Assembly (NCBI GenBank): GCA_947500755.1
Contig: CANMTO010000012.1
Span: 1 to 63,397 of the forward strand
Length of the DNA stretch: 63,397 nt
Direction: 5' to 3'
Origin: Flavobacteriales bacterium
GTDB lineage: Bacteria; Bacteroidota; Bacteroidia; Flavobacteriales_D; Crocinitomicaceae
Every line of letters begins with the position of its first letter. The first letter of the stretch is position 1. The notes under the pieces were generated by a model that was given only the letters and a program-made list of their open reading frames with translations, was not told the origin of the DNA and made no database searches. Shown here piece by piece: positions 26,540-35,391 of this stretch. The position numbers and the translations under genes were made by a program.

Positions 26540-29500
26540 ATGAAGTACATAAAGACCCTATATTTTTCTTTAATTATTATGTTAACTTGGGGAAATAATA
26601 CCCCTCCTCCATGTCCTTCGCTCACCATGTCCGGATCAAACGTAAGTTGTTTTGGGCAATCAAACGGTTCTGCATTGGTATCAATTTCAGGAGGAAGTGG
26701 GAATTATTCAATCAGTTGGTCTAACGGAAATAATACTTCAAGTAATTTCGGTTTAGGGATCGGTACCTACACAGTTAATGTAATCGACAATGTATCTGGG
26801 TGCTCCGTTAATGGTGCATATGTGGTTTCTGCACCAAATCCAGTGAGTAATTCAGGAATTGCAACACCGGTAAACTGCTTTGGCAGCTCCACAGGTGGTG
26901 TTAGTATTTCTCCGTTAGGAGGGACAGCCCCATACACCTATGTTTGGACAAATGCTTTAGGCAACACCGTGTCTACGCAACAAAACCTATCTAACGCTCC
27001 TGCAGGTAACTTTAACGTTCAAATTACAGATTATAACGGGTGTACGTTTACTAATAGTTACCAAATTACCCAACCCAATCAAATGTTAAATAACTCGGCG
27101 GTACTCACCAATGTATCCTGCTATGGAGGCACTAATGGTTCTGTGGATTTACAAGCATGGGGAGGAACCGCACCTTATACCTACCTTTGGAATACTGGGT
27201 CAAGTAATCAAGACGTCAGCACCCTAACCGTCGGTAATTACTCGGTAGCGATAACAGATAACAAAGGGTGTGTAAAATCTGCCAACTACACGATCAATCA
27301 ACCCTCTGTCATATCCACACAAATGAATGCTACCCCTGTTTCTTGTTTCGGATTTTCGAATGGGATAGCGGCAACCACAGTAAGCGGCGGTACACCGCCA
27401 TATTCCTATGCATGGCAAAATACCAATACGGTATTTGCACAAAATAACGCAACACTTACCAATGTCCCTGCAAGTACGTATACCGTGAATGTCACTGACT
27501 TTAATGGCTGTACTATTTCAAACTCCATCGCCATTAGCCAACCCAGTGTTGTTTCTAGCTCCCTAACCTTTACCAATGTAAGTTGTAATGGTGGAAATAA
27601 CGGTAACATTAACCTAAGTGTTAGTGGCGGAAATGCACCATACACGTATTCATGGGTGAATGCCGCAAATCAAAACATCGCAAGTTCACAAAATTTACAA
27701 CAAATACCGGCGGATACATTCACTGTTACTATCAGTGATGCCAATGGATGTATTTCTACCATGAATCAAATTATTACAGAACCGGAATATCCCTTAACCT
27801 CATCGGCTAATATCACCGATGTATTGTGTTTCGGTAATTCAACCGGGGCAATTTCAGTAAGTGTTGCCGGCGGAACTGTTCCTTATTCGTACAATTGGTT
27901 AAGTGGTCAAAATACTGCCACTATTTCAAACTTAACTGCAGGAAATTATAGTGTGACCATCACGGATGCCCTAGGATGTACATTGACCAATAACGTCAAT
28001 GTATCTCAACCAAACGCCCCATTGAATATCACCAATTCTATTGTGGATGTCACGTGCTATGGCTTTACAAATGGTGCCATTAACACTGCTGTCACGGGAG
28101 GAACCCTTCCCTACACATTCAATTGGTCAAATAGCACCTATATTTTGGCATACAACACGGAAGATTTAACAAGCATCCCCGCGGAAACATACGTAATGGT
28201 GGTTCTTGACCAGCATGGGTGTACGATCTCAGATACATTTGTGGTTTCGCAACCTACCCCCTTAAGCAATACACTGATTGGTACAAATATTCTATGCCAT
28301 GGAGAAAGTACTGGAAGCATTAATCTAAGTGTAACTGGAGCCAATGCACCTTATTCCTATTTATGGAACAATGGAAGCACCTCCGAAGATCAGGCGGCTA
28401 TTCCTGCTGGATTTTATGACGTATTAATCACAGACGCAAACGGTTGTAGTAAGACTGATTCTATCGTTTTAACGCAACCTCAATTCCCGATCTCCTACTC
28501 ATTTACTACTACTGATGTTACCTGCCGAGATGGCAGTAATGGAATTATTAATTTAACCGTAACTGGTGGGATACCGATTTACAGCTATGCATGGACCAAT
28601 GCATCTACGAATGCGCTTAACGATTCATTGACGGCCGGGATTTATGGCTTTCTTGTAACAGACGCTAATGGTTGCACCGTGACAGACTCTATGACAATTT
28701 TCCAACCTGCAGCCTTATCCATTAATGAGGTAATAACTCCGGTAACTTGTTACGGATTGAGTGATGGGATGATTGATCTAACAACCCTCGGTGGCACTGC
28801 ACCATATCTATTCACTTGGTTTAATTCAACCTTTGCCCTTTCCGCGCAAACAGAAGATTTAATCGGCTTTCCAACCGATACCTATCAAGTAGAAATTATA
28901 GATTCTAACGGCTGTTTTTATGAATATTACGTGATTCTCCCTGAGCCGGATTCACTGAATATCACCAGCACAGGGGTTGTAGTGACCTGCTATGGAGGAA
29001 CAGATGGAGCTATAGACATTACGGTGACGGGGGGTAATCCGGGGTATACGTATAACTGGACAAACGGCGAGATTACGGAGGATATCTCAAACCTAGCAGC
29101 AGGAACGTATCAGGTTACGGTTAGCGACACTAAAAGCTGTATCGATTCTCTCGCACTTACCATTATTGAACCGGAACCAATCACCAGCAACATAACAAGC
29201 ACACCGATTACTTGTGTAGATCAAACGGATGGTACTGCTTTTGTTGAGGCCAGTGGTGGAGTTGGTGCATACACCTTTAGTTGGACAAATGGTACTACTG
29301 ATGCATTAAACGAGAACTTAGCAAACGCCATGTATTCTGTACTTATCACTGATGCTGTAGGATGTACCGCGACAGACTCAGTATGGATTCCAATTAACCC
29401 TGTTGCCTGTATAGATCCTGTCAATTGTTTTACTCCCAACAACGACCAAATCAATGATACGTGGGTTATAGACAATATGGAATTATATCCGGATTTATCA

Positions 29501-29674
29501 CTCAGTATTTTCAATAAATGGGGTAATATAGTCTTTGAACAACGAGGGAATTATACCCCATGGGATGGATCCTATAATGCTAGAGATCTGCCGTCTGGAA
29601 CATACTATTACATCATTAACTTAAATTATTTAGACAGAGATCCTGTCACTGGAACAATCAACATATTAAAATGA
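26540..29674 (+). CDS. SprB-repeat stalk protein, T9SS type B sorting domain
   Basis: A 1044-residue protein made almost entirely of repeats. A short hydrophobic start (KYIKTLYFSLIIMLTW) serves as signal peptide, although no clean cleavage site is visible. Twelve SprB repeats fill residues about 33-950, and a type B sorting domain ends the protein (NCFTPNNDQINDTWVIDNME, FNKWGNIVFE, YTPWDGSYN). It has no separate head domain, unlike its upstream neighbour. The sorting tails of the two proteins are clearly paralogous. The ATGA overlap with the PorP/SprF gene indicates coupled translation with its likely outer-membrane partner. The role is probably surface adhesin or filament; a gliding function is not shown by the sequence. 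Confidence 0.88.
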   Translation: MKYIKTLYFSLIIMLTWGNNTPPPCPSLTMSGSNVSCFGQSNGSALVSISGGSGNYSISWSNGNNTSSNFGLGIGTYTVNVIDNVSGCSVNGAYVVSAPNPVSNSGIATPVNCFGSSTGGVSISPLGGTAPYTYVWTNALGNTVSTQQNLSNAPAGNFNVQITDYNGCTFTNSYQITQPNQMLNNSAVLTNVSCYGGTNGSVDLQAWGGTAPYTYLWNTGSSNQDVSTLTVGNYSVAITDNKGCVKSANYTINQPSVISTQMNATPVSCFGFSNGIAATTVSGGTPPYSYAWQNTNTVFAQNNATLTNVPASTYTVNVTDFNGCTISNSIAISQPSVVSSSLTFTNVSCNGGNNGNINLSVSGGNAPYTYSWVNAANQNIASSQNLQQIPADTFTVTISDANGCISTMNQIITEPEYPLTSSANITDVLCFGNSTGAISVSVAGGTVPYSYNWLSGQNTATISNLTAGNYSVTITDALGCTLTNNVNVSQPNAPLNITNSIVDVTCYGFTNGAINTAVTGGTLPYTFNWSNSTYILAYNTEDLTSIPAETYVMVVLDQHGCTISDTFVVSQPTPLSNTLIGTNILCHGESTGSINLSVTGANAPYSYLWNNGSTSEDQAAIPAGFYDVLITDANGCSKTDSIVLTQPQFPISYSFTTTDVTCRDGSNGIINLTVTGGIPIYSYAWTNASTNALNDSLTAGIYGFLVTDANGCTVTDSMTIFQPAALSINEVITPVTCYGLSDGMIDLTTLGGTAPYLFTWFNSTFALSAQTEDLIGFPTDTYQVEIIDSNGCFYEYYVILPEPDSLNITSTGVVVTCYGGTDGAIDITVTGGNPGYTYNWTNGEITEDISNLAAGTYQVTVSDTKSCIDSLALTIIEPEPITSNITSTPITCVDQTDGTAFVEASGGVGAYTFSWTNGTTDALNENLANAMYSVLITDAVGCTATDSVWIPINPVACIDPVNCFTPNNDQINDTWVIDNMELYPDLSLSIFNKWGNIVFEQRGNYTPWDGSYNARDLPSGTYYYIINLNYLDRDPVTGTINILK
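26636..29395 (+). repeat. Twelve SprB repeats (second adhesin)
   Basis: Twelve units counted by VSCFGQSNG, VNCFGSSTG, VSCYGGTNG, VSCFGFSNG, VSCNGGNNG, VLCFGNSTG, VTCYGFTNG, ILCHGESTG, VTCRDGSNG, VTCYGLSDG, VTCYGGTDG and ITCVDQTDG. The last unit has CVDQ in place of the CfG/CyG core, exactly as in the upstream adhesin. Confidence 0.88.
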
Positions 29675-30627
29675 GAAATACACTATATACCATCGCAATA
29701 CTGTTAGGGATTACACTACACGTACAAGCCCAGCAGGTCTCACTAAATTCGCAGTATTTATTCAATGAGTACATTCTTAATCCTGGTGCTGTGGGATCAA
29801 AGGACTATACCCCTGTTCAGTTGAATTTTAGAAAACAATGGACTAATTTCCCCGGTGCTCCAACCACTCAATTTCTAACTGCACACGGAAAAGTGGCTAA
29901 TAAAATGGGGATTGGTGCAAATATATACAACGACTTGGCTGGCCCAAGCAGAAGAACTGGTATTACGTTTTCAGGTGCCTATCACCTTCAATTGGATAAA
30001 GCATATAACCATAAATTAGGTTTTGGTTTGGGCTTGTCTTTTACCCAACATTTTATAGATGTAAACAAGTTAGATACCTATATCGACAACGACCCTACGG
30101 TACTTAAGGGCTTCAATAATCAATTTGTGCCAGACGCCAACGCGGGGATATTCTATCATTACAAAAACAAAGGATTCGCAGGAATTTCTGCGTACAACAT
30201 GGTAGAGAAAACAAGAGATTTATTCAATTTCGATTCGAGTATTTATAGCCCTCTGGTTAGACACTATTATTTCCTTGGGGGATATCATTTTGAGATAACT
30301 AAAAACTTTGGAATCAAACCCACAGTAATGGTTCAAGCAATTGAAGCGGGTGTTTTTCAATTTGATGGAACCTTGCTTTTTACCTTTAATAAATACTTTT
30401 GGATTGGAGGTTCTTACAGACACAATGCAGATGTTGTAGGATTAATTGGGGGACAAGTTGGACCGCTAAAATTTGGTTACTCGTATGATTATACCTTATC
30501 TGATATTGCTAGATATTCTAATGGTTCACACGAAGTTTTTCTTGAATTACAAATTAGAACAAAGAAAACAGACGATTCCTCCATTCCTTGGCTAAAGCGC
30601 AATCGAATCTACAATACTGGAAATTAA
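29671..30627 (+). CDS. PorP/SprF family T9SS outer-membrane protein
   Basis: A 318-residue protein with a signal peptide (NTLYTIAILLGITLHVQA) and the family opening QQVSLNSQYLFNEYILNPGA, then FRKQWTNFPGAPTTQFLTAHG. The rest is amphipathic strand sequence typical of a 14-strand-type barrel, with GGSYRHNADVVGLIGG and FGYSYDYTLSDI. SprF is needed for surface delivery or attachment of SprB in Flavobacterium johnsoniae, and type B cargo genes usually sit beside a dedicated PorP/SprF gene. Here it directly follows two type B cargo genes with an ATGA overlap, so these two are its probable clients. Its own stop shares a base with the start of the next gene (TAATG). Confidence 0.93.
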   Translation: MRNTLYTIAILLGITLHVQAQQVSLNSQYLFNEYILNPGAVGSKDYTPVQLNFRKQWTNFPGAPTTQFLTAHGKVANKMGIGANIYNDLAGPSRRTGITFSGAYHLQLDKAYNHKLGFGLGLSFTQHFIDVNKLDTYIDNDPTVLKGFNNQFVPDANAGIFYHYKNKGFAGISAYNMVEKTRDLFNFDSSIYSPLVRHYYFLGGYHFEITKNFGIKPTVMVQAIEAGVFQFDGTLLFTFNKYFWIGGSYRHNADVVGLIGGQVGPLKFGYSYDYTLSDIARYSNGSHEVFLELQIRTKKTDDSSIPWLKRNRIYNTGN

Positions 30628-32276
30628 TGAAGGTCCTTTTATCCGTATTGTTTTTCAGCGCCTTTTTAAGTATTGGACAAACGCTGGAGGACGCTGATCA
30701 ATTATTTAATCGCTATGAATATTCGAAAGCAATTAGTGCCTATGAGAAGCAACAAGGGACAAAAAAACTTTCGTTAAAACAAGTCAAGAATCTAACCTTT
30801 TCGTATTTCAGTGTGGGAGATTTTGATCGTGCATATCGCATGACAGACTCCCTAGTGAAATCTCCGAATATAGAGTCGTTTTTCATCTACGCGCATGGCT
30901 ATTCTGCCTATGCCTTAGGAAAGTATGATGTTGCGCAGAAGTATTTAATTGAATATCGAACCAAAGAGAAAAACAAAGACCTTGACCAAATGATTCAAGC
31001 CATCGGTGTAATTAATGCGTGGCCAAAAGAACCGTTAGCTAATCTTAAGAGTTTTACAAATAACTCATCTAGAGCTGACGCGGCAGTCGATGTTTGGAAG
31101 GGCAATGTCATTACGTTAAAGGAAAAAGGAATCACAAAAACAACAGCGGTAGATAAAAATATCGATTTAATTGACGCTGAATTCTTGTATAAAGTCCCCT
31201 ATATAGTTTTTCCCATTCAAACACAAGATACAGATGTTGCGTCTTCAGGAGTAATTTGGAATGAAATTTCCGTGACCAATCCTCCAATTAACTACATGAC
31301 GTTTAATGCAATTTCTGTTAGTGAAAATGGCATCGTAGTATGCAACCTAAGTGGCTACGATAAGCAAGGGAAATACATCAAACCCTCAAACTATAAAGGC
31401 ACCCTTTCTGATAAACTGACCATCGAGAATTTAAGTCCATTTCTCGCCATAGATAGTTTAGAATCAACAAGTATTGCAATTAATGATGGCGGTAATGTAG
31501 TAGTATTTAGTGCCAAACCAACATCGAAAAAGGACAGTGATTTATATCGCGTGGAACTTGTTAATGGGAATTGGTCAAATCCAAGTAAAATAAATCCAAT
31601 TAACACAGCCGGAAATGACGTATTTCCAGTGTTCAGTGGGGATTCTATCTTATACTTTTCAAGCGATGGTCGAATGGGATATGGTGGATTAGATGTATAT
31701 TCTGTTTCAATGGGATCGGGCGATAATTCCCTTGCTAAACACCTTCCTTCTCCAATTAACAGTGCCTCAGATGATTTTGGTATGTGTAAAATCACCTCCG
31801 ACTCCCTGCTGTTTACCTCTAATCGATTTAATGGGCTTGGGGACGATGATGTTTGGAAGTATGTTTACCCGAAAACCCCTGAAATTGTATCCATCAAGGA
31901 CAGCATGGATACGGTGCAAAAGACTCCCTATGTGAGTGTAAAAAACATCGTTTTTTACTTTGATTTTGACAGTTATACCATTAAAGAAATTCCAGACAGC
32001 CTCTCTGAATTCATCGCATTCTTAACGGCTAACGAAGCCTATAAATTAATATTAGTGGGGAGAACCGATCATGTTGGAACCTTAGAATACAATAGTTATT
32101 TGGGTGAAATGCGCGCTAAAGCGGTGGCCAAGCTACTCATCTCAAGAGGTGTTGATTCCAAAAAACTACAAGTGATTTCTAAAGGCAAAACCGATCCTAT
32201 TGTTCGTTGCGCTCCCTGCGATGCTGCATCCAACGCGAAAAACAGAATCGTTAACTTGGATATAGTAATCCCCTAA
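30627..32276 (+). CDS. OmpA-family protein with TPR and PD40-type segments
   Basis: A 549-residue protein starting MKVLLSVLFFSAFLSIGQTL. The ATG at 30627 is chosen because it gives this signal peptide; the frame runs 13 codons further upstream inside porP. Residues about 20-130 look like TPR helices (ADQLFNRYEYSKAISAYEKQ). The centre has PD40/WD40-like propeller motifs (FPVFSGDSILYFSSDGRMGY, GGLDVYSV). The C-terminus is an OmpA peptidoglycan-binding domain (FYFDFDSYTIKEI, GRTDHVGTLEYNSYLGEMRA, KNRIVNLDI). The same architecture is seen in PorE, which tethers the T9SS to peptidoglycan. Being last in the adhesin operon, it may anchor this particular PorP/SprF-adhesin set. It ends 2 bases from a convergent gene. 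Confidence 0.88.
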   Translation: MKVLLSVLFFSAFLSIGQTLEDADQLFNRYEYSKAISAYEKQQGTKKLSLKQVKNLTFSYFSVGDFDRAYRMTDSLVKSPNIESFFIYAHGYSAYALGKYDVAQKYLIEYRTKEKNKDLDQMIQAIGVINAWPKEPLANLKSFTNNSSRADAAVDVWKGNVITLKEKGITKTTAVDKNIDLIDAEFLYKVPYIVFPIQTQDTDVASSGVIWNEISVTNPPINYMTFNAISVSENGIVVCNLSGYDKQGKYIKPSNYKGTLSDKLTIENLSPFLAIDSLESTSIAINDGGNVVVFSAKPTSKKDSDLYRVELVNGNWSNPSKINPINTAGNDVFPVFSGDSILYFSSDGRMGYGGLDVYSVSMGSGDNSLAKHLPSPINSASDDFGMCKITSDSLLFTSNRFNGLGDDDVWKYVYPKTPEIVSIKDSMDTVQKTPYVSVKNIVFYFDFDSYTIKEIPDSLSEFIAFLTANEAYKLILVGRTDHVGTLEYNSYLGEMRAKAVAKLLISRGVDSKKLQVISKGKTDPIVRCAPCDAASNAKNRIVNLDIVIP

Positions 32277-32278
32277 GT

Positions 32279-32911
32279 CTATTTAACTACTTTAAACCCT
32301 TCAGGGATTAGCATAGAAAATGTAGTTTCTGGGTTCTTGATGTTGAATTCAATATTGGTAGCCTCAAATTCCATATACAACCCATCCTTAACGCTGTTGT
32401 ACTTTAAAGGGAAACCAGGAATGTGTTTATTCACGATGGCTTGTTGCTTTATATCAAAATTCAATTCACGGGTATACCAGTAAGTTGTAACAACGCCATC
32501 AGCAATTAAATTAGCCCGTTTACACAAATATCCTAAGATCCTTTTTTCCTCGTTTACTAATTCAACATGCACAGAATCCATTACCGATTTTTGATCAAAA
32601 TACTCTTTTGTTAAATAAAAGGCAAATTTCCCGGCAGAAGTTGAATTTAAGGTGATTCCTTGTTTCAGGTAATTGTTTACAATCACCGACGTTAGCATAC
32701 CTTTCCCCATTTTAAAATCCATACGAGCCAATGAATCATTAAACTGAAGCGCCATTTTACTATCAAACAATAATGCAGCGCGCTGTTTCTGTAAGGCCGA
32801 TGTGTCTGCAGGTTTTACCGTGATGGCATACTCGACTAACCCTTCCTTGTGTTGTGAAAACCCATGGGTGATGACAAAAAATATACCGACAACGAATAAA
32901 TGAAATTTCAT
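32279..32911 (-). CDS. GLPGLI-like exported protein
   Basis: A 210-residue protein with a signal peptide (KFHLFVVGIFFVITHGFS). The mature part begins KEGLVEYAITVKPAD and has KRILGYLCKRAN followed by TYWYTRELNF and HIPGFPLKY. This resembles the IxGYxCkKA, vWYTpel and final GLPGLI-type segments of the GLPGLI/DUF4412 families, secreted beta-rich proteins of unknown function common in Bacteroidota. The last-named motif here is HIPGFPL, so the family call is tentative. Its start overlaps the EamA gene stop by 4 bases (ATGA), which makes it the last gene of the six-gene minus run. Confidence 0.7.
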   Translation of the reverse strand: MKFHLFVVGIFFVITHGFSQHKEGLVEYAITVKPADTSALQKQRAALLFDSKMALQFNDSLARMDFKMGKGMLTSVIVNNYLKQGITLNSTSAGKFAFYLTKEYFDQKSVMDSVHVELVNEEKRILGYLCKRANLIADGVVTTYWYTRELNFDIKQQAIVNKHIPGFPLKYNSVKDGLYMEFEATNIEFNIKNPETTFSMLIPEGFKVVK

Positions 32912-33846
32912 CTTGGATTAGTTTTATTTCCAAAGTTACGCTTTCCAAGGGTTAAATGCACACCGTAAAAAATTACTATCATTAATACTAATTTTGGTGT
33001 GGTAATTTGATTGGTATAATCTGCTGCCCATCCCATCCCAACAAACAAATACGAAAAGGCAATTACGAAGATTGGTTGGACATAAATGAATGCGGACGCC
33101 ACCGTAGAACTCACATGTTTTAGGCCGACTACGGTCAATAAATACGTTAAAAACGTAACCCCAACTACCACATAAATAATCTTAACCCAAATAAACCAAG
33201 GAATGGCTTGTAAATTCGTTTGAGTAAGGTCCCCATACAAGGGTGGAAATGCTAATAAAAAGAAGGATCCAAACGTAAAAACCCATGTGATAACAACTAA
33301 AGGTGGATATTTCTGCATGAGCGGTTTAACCAATAACAAATACACCGCATAGCTCAATGAATTCCCCAAAAGAAATAAATCACCCAGTTGGGCCTGCATG
33401 GTTTTTGTGCCGTACGTAGTTAACGCAATTGCACCAAATGCACCAATGCTAATTCCAATCCATTGTGTTAGCGTGAGGCGTTCCTTTAACCAAAAAAATG
33501 AAAGTACTGCTACCATAATCGGATTTAGCGCCATAATTATTCCAGCATTCATTGGAGAAGAGGCATTCAACCCGTGAAAAAACAAGAGCTGATTGATGGT
33601 TACGCCAAATAATCCACAAGCGGCTAATCGCAGTAAATCACTCGAAAGTAATTTTACGCGCTTTACAAAAGGAATTAGCATCCAAAAAAGTATGACCGCA
33701 CCAATAACCCTAAATAGAATAAATACGGTCGGAGACAGAAATACTGGCATTACCCCTTTTGCTAACACATGGCTTGCACCATAAATCAGATTGACCAACA
33801 ATAACGCAAAGGCCGCCCAATGTTCCTTGTCCTTCTTTATCTCCAA
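32908..33846 (-). CDS. EamA family (DMT superfamily) transporter
   Basis: A 312-residue integral membrane protein with ten predicted segments arranged as two EamA halves (about residues 10-145 and 160-295). The first half has LIYGASHVLAKGVMP and ASSPMNAGIIMALNPIMVA, and the second has LGNSLSYAVYLLLVKPLMQK and SSTVASAFIYVQPIFVIAFS. Members export metabolites or amino acids, and the substrate cannot be read from sequence. The first codons overlap the SUFU-domain gene by 10 bases and the last overlap the GLPGLI-like gene by 4, so translation is probably coupled. If the operon deals with copper or a related small molecule, a transporter would fit, but that is only an inference from position. Confidence 0.9.
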   Translation of the reverse strand: MEIKKDKEHWAAFALLLVNLIYGASHVLAKGVMPVFLSPTVFILFRVIGAVILFWMLIPFVKRVKLLSSDLLRLAACGLFGVTINQLLFFHGLNASSPMNAGIIMALNPIMVAVLSFFWLKERLTLTQWIGISIGAFGAIALTTYGTKTMQAQLGDLFLLGNSLSYAVYLLLVKPLMQKYPPLVVITWVFTFGSFFLLAFPPLYGDLTQTNLQAIPWFIWVKIIYVVVGVTFLTYLLTVVGLKHVSSTVASAFIYVQPIFVIAFSYLFVGMGWAADYTNQITTPKLVLMIVIFYGVHLTLGKRNFGNKTNPR

Positions 33847-34430
33847 AATAAAAAACGGGGTTTAACTACCGAGACGCGAAATTCATCCAATCGTTCCGTG
33901 ATTCCTTTATCCCTTAACCGATGCAGGAACTTGATGTTGCCACGGGCCTCTTTAACATCTTTTTCCATCTTAAAAATGGGACAAAGCGCTTTACATTGAA
34001 CTTCCCTGCCTGCAACATCAATCTTTGATGACAATTCCGACAACGCAATGGGATCCATCAACAACAGGGCGGAAAACCCTTGTTCTTTAAACCTACCCTC
34101 CGGTAATTCCCCCAATTCAAAGGTATGTCCTGAGATTGCCCAATGCCCTTTCGATAGATAGTTATTTATGTCTATTAAGCGATTTGCTGCCCAATAAAAC
34201 AAGGGATTCTCCAAATTAAATTGCCAATACTCTGGAAGTAAAAAATATAATTCAATGACTGCCTCAGCGTGATAAGGTTCTGGTACAGGCAGCCTAGACT
34301 TCGATAAATCCAATGTACACAATACCGCTCCTTTGCTATCCCCAAGAAGAATCAGGGCCAAACGATCTTCCCCAATAGTGATTTCTTGAACGGGTTTACC
34401 CAGCCGTTGTGAGAGTGCTTCAAGGAACAT
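33837..34430 (-). CDS. SUFU-domain (suppressor of fused-like) protein
   Basis: A 197-residue cytoplasmic protein with no signal peptide. The pattern HAEAVIELYFLLPEYW, WAANRLIDINNYLSKGHWA, SGHTFELGE and KALCPIFKMEKDVKEARG with FLHRLRDKGI follows bacterial suppressor-of-fused domains: a WPL/LPEYW core, a GHT segment, and an acidic L-x-P-I-x-x-x-E motif before the helical end. Bacterial SUFU proteins are often immunity or accessory proteins, and their biochemical role is not established. It overlaps the dihaem peroxidase gene by 11 bases and EamA by 10. No toxin gene is adjacent, so an immunity role has no support here. The domain call is from pattern only. Confidence 0.62.
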   Translation of the reverse strand: MFLEALSQRLGKPVQEITIGEDRLALILLGDSKGAVLCTLDLSKSRLPVPEPYHAEAVIELYFLLPEYWQFNLENPLFYWAANRLIDINNYLSKGHWAISGHTFELGELPEGRFKEQGFSALLLMDPIALSELSSKIDVAGREVQCKALCPIFKMEKDVKEARGNIKFLHRLRDKGITERLDEFRVSVVKPRFLFWR

Positions 34431-35391
34431 TGGTTCTGATTTGTTTAAGATAACTTGTATCGGTTAAAGATTCTAAGAAGGAAACCAGTTGTCTCTGTTC
34501 TTGTGCCGTGAGCTTAAACGCTACAATTGCTCCATGTTGACCTTTAGGGTGTTTTCCTCCTTGTACATAATGAGTGATAACCTCATCCAAGGTTTTCAAA
34601 CTTCCGTCATGCATATACGGGTAAGTAAGGGCAATATTTCGAAGGGTTGGCGTCTTAAAGAACCCAATGTCTGCACTATCTAAGTTGATTCTAAAACGGC
34701 CTTTATCCGCACCATAGTCATGGTAAAGACCATTGTTTTCTGCTTTAAAATTCGTAAAGTAAGGGGCCGGATGACAGGTCGTACAATACAAGGAATTAAA
34801 TAACTTCAATCCTGTGCGTTGATCGCTTGTCAACGCATTCTTATGCCCCTTAATAAATCGGTCATATGGACTATTCAAAGAACGTAGGGATCGCTCAAAA
34901 GCAGCAATGCTTCGGGTCAATACCCAGGCATCAAAATCTCGATCAAATATCTTTTTTGCCGCCTGCTGATATTCTGGAATTGCTCTTAACTTAGGGATTA
35001 AAACCTTCATATTATGCCCCATTTCGGTAGCTTCTTGTATCGGAACAAGGACTTGTAGCTCCAACGTTTTAAGGTGTGCATCAAACATCACTGTTTGTAA
35101 AAAAACGCTGTTGAGTATGGTTGAGGCGTTGCGCTCTGGGTGCTTTCCATCAATTCCATCACTTACAGTTTTTCGATCGGTAAACGCATATGCAGGATTA
35201 TGACAATCAGCACAGGCAATGGATTCATCTCGGGACAAACGCTTATCAAAAAATAACGCGCGACCCAATTCAATTTTTTCGGCTGATGGTGGATTATCCT
35301 TCGGGAACGTATTCTCAGCACTTAAATCCTCTGGTGATTCACAGGACCAAGCAAGCATTAATATCCCCCAAACGAACCACCGTTTTGTCAT
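34420..35391 (-). CDS. Dihaem cytochrome c peroxidase-family lipoprotein, MbnH/MauG-like
   Basis: A 323-residue lipoprotein (FVWGILMLAWSC, Cys17). Two haem c sites are present: CADCH at residues 60-64 and CTTCH at residues 203-207. The flanking ELGRALFFDKRLSRD, ERNASTILNS and LRNIALTYPYMHDGSLKTL are typical of the CcpA/MauG superfamily. MbnH, the partner of MbnP, belongs to this family and oxidises a tryptophan of MbnP to kynurenine. Its 4-base overlap with the MbnP-like gene supports the MbnH assignment over a plain hydrogen-peroxide-detoxifying peroxidase. Being lipid-anchored, it probably faces the periplasm. Whether the second haem has the Tyr ligand seen in MauG cannot be decided by eye. 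Confidence 0.87.
   Translation of the reverse strand: MTKRWFVWGILMLAWSCESPEDLSAENTFPKDNPPSAEKIELGRALFFDKRLSRDESIACADCHNPAYAFTDRKTVSDGIDGKHPERNASTILNSVFLQTVMFDAHLKTLELQVLVPIQEATEMGHNMKVLIPKLRAIPEYQQAAKKIFDRDFDAWVLTRSIAAFERSLRSLNSPYDRFIKGHKNALTSDQRTGLKLFNSLYCTTCHPAPYFTNFKAENNGLYHDYGADKGRFRINLDSADIGFFKTPTLRNIALTYPYMHDGSLKTLDEVITHYVQGGKHPKGQHGAIVAFKLTAQEQRQLVSFLESLTDTSYLKQIRTNVP

Noticed and set aside
26540..29674. CRISPR-like or satellite DNA because of the many short repeated words.
   Set aside because: The repetition is at protein level (SprB repeats of about 75 residues in one open frame); the DNA copies differ widely and there are no equal spacers.
34420..35391. Calling this gene a plain detoxifying cytochrome c peroxidase (ccpA).
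   Set aside because: The 4-base overlap with an MbnP-like gene makes the MbnH role more likely; the peroxidase family name is kept as the broader description.
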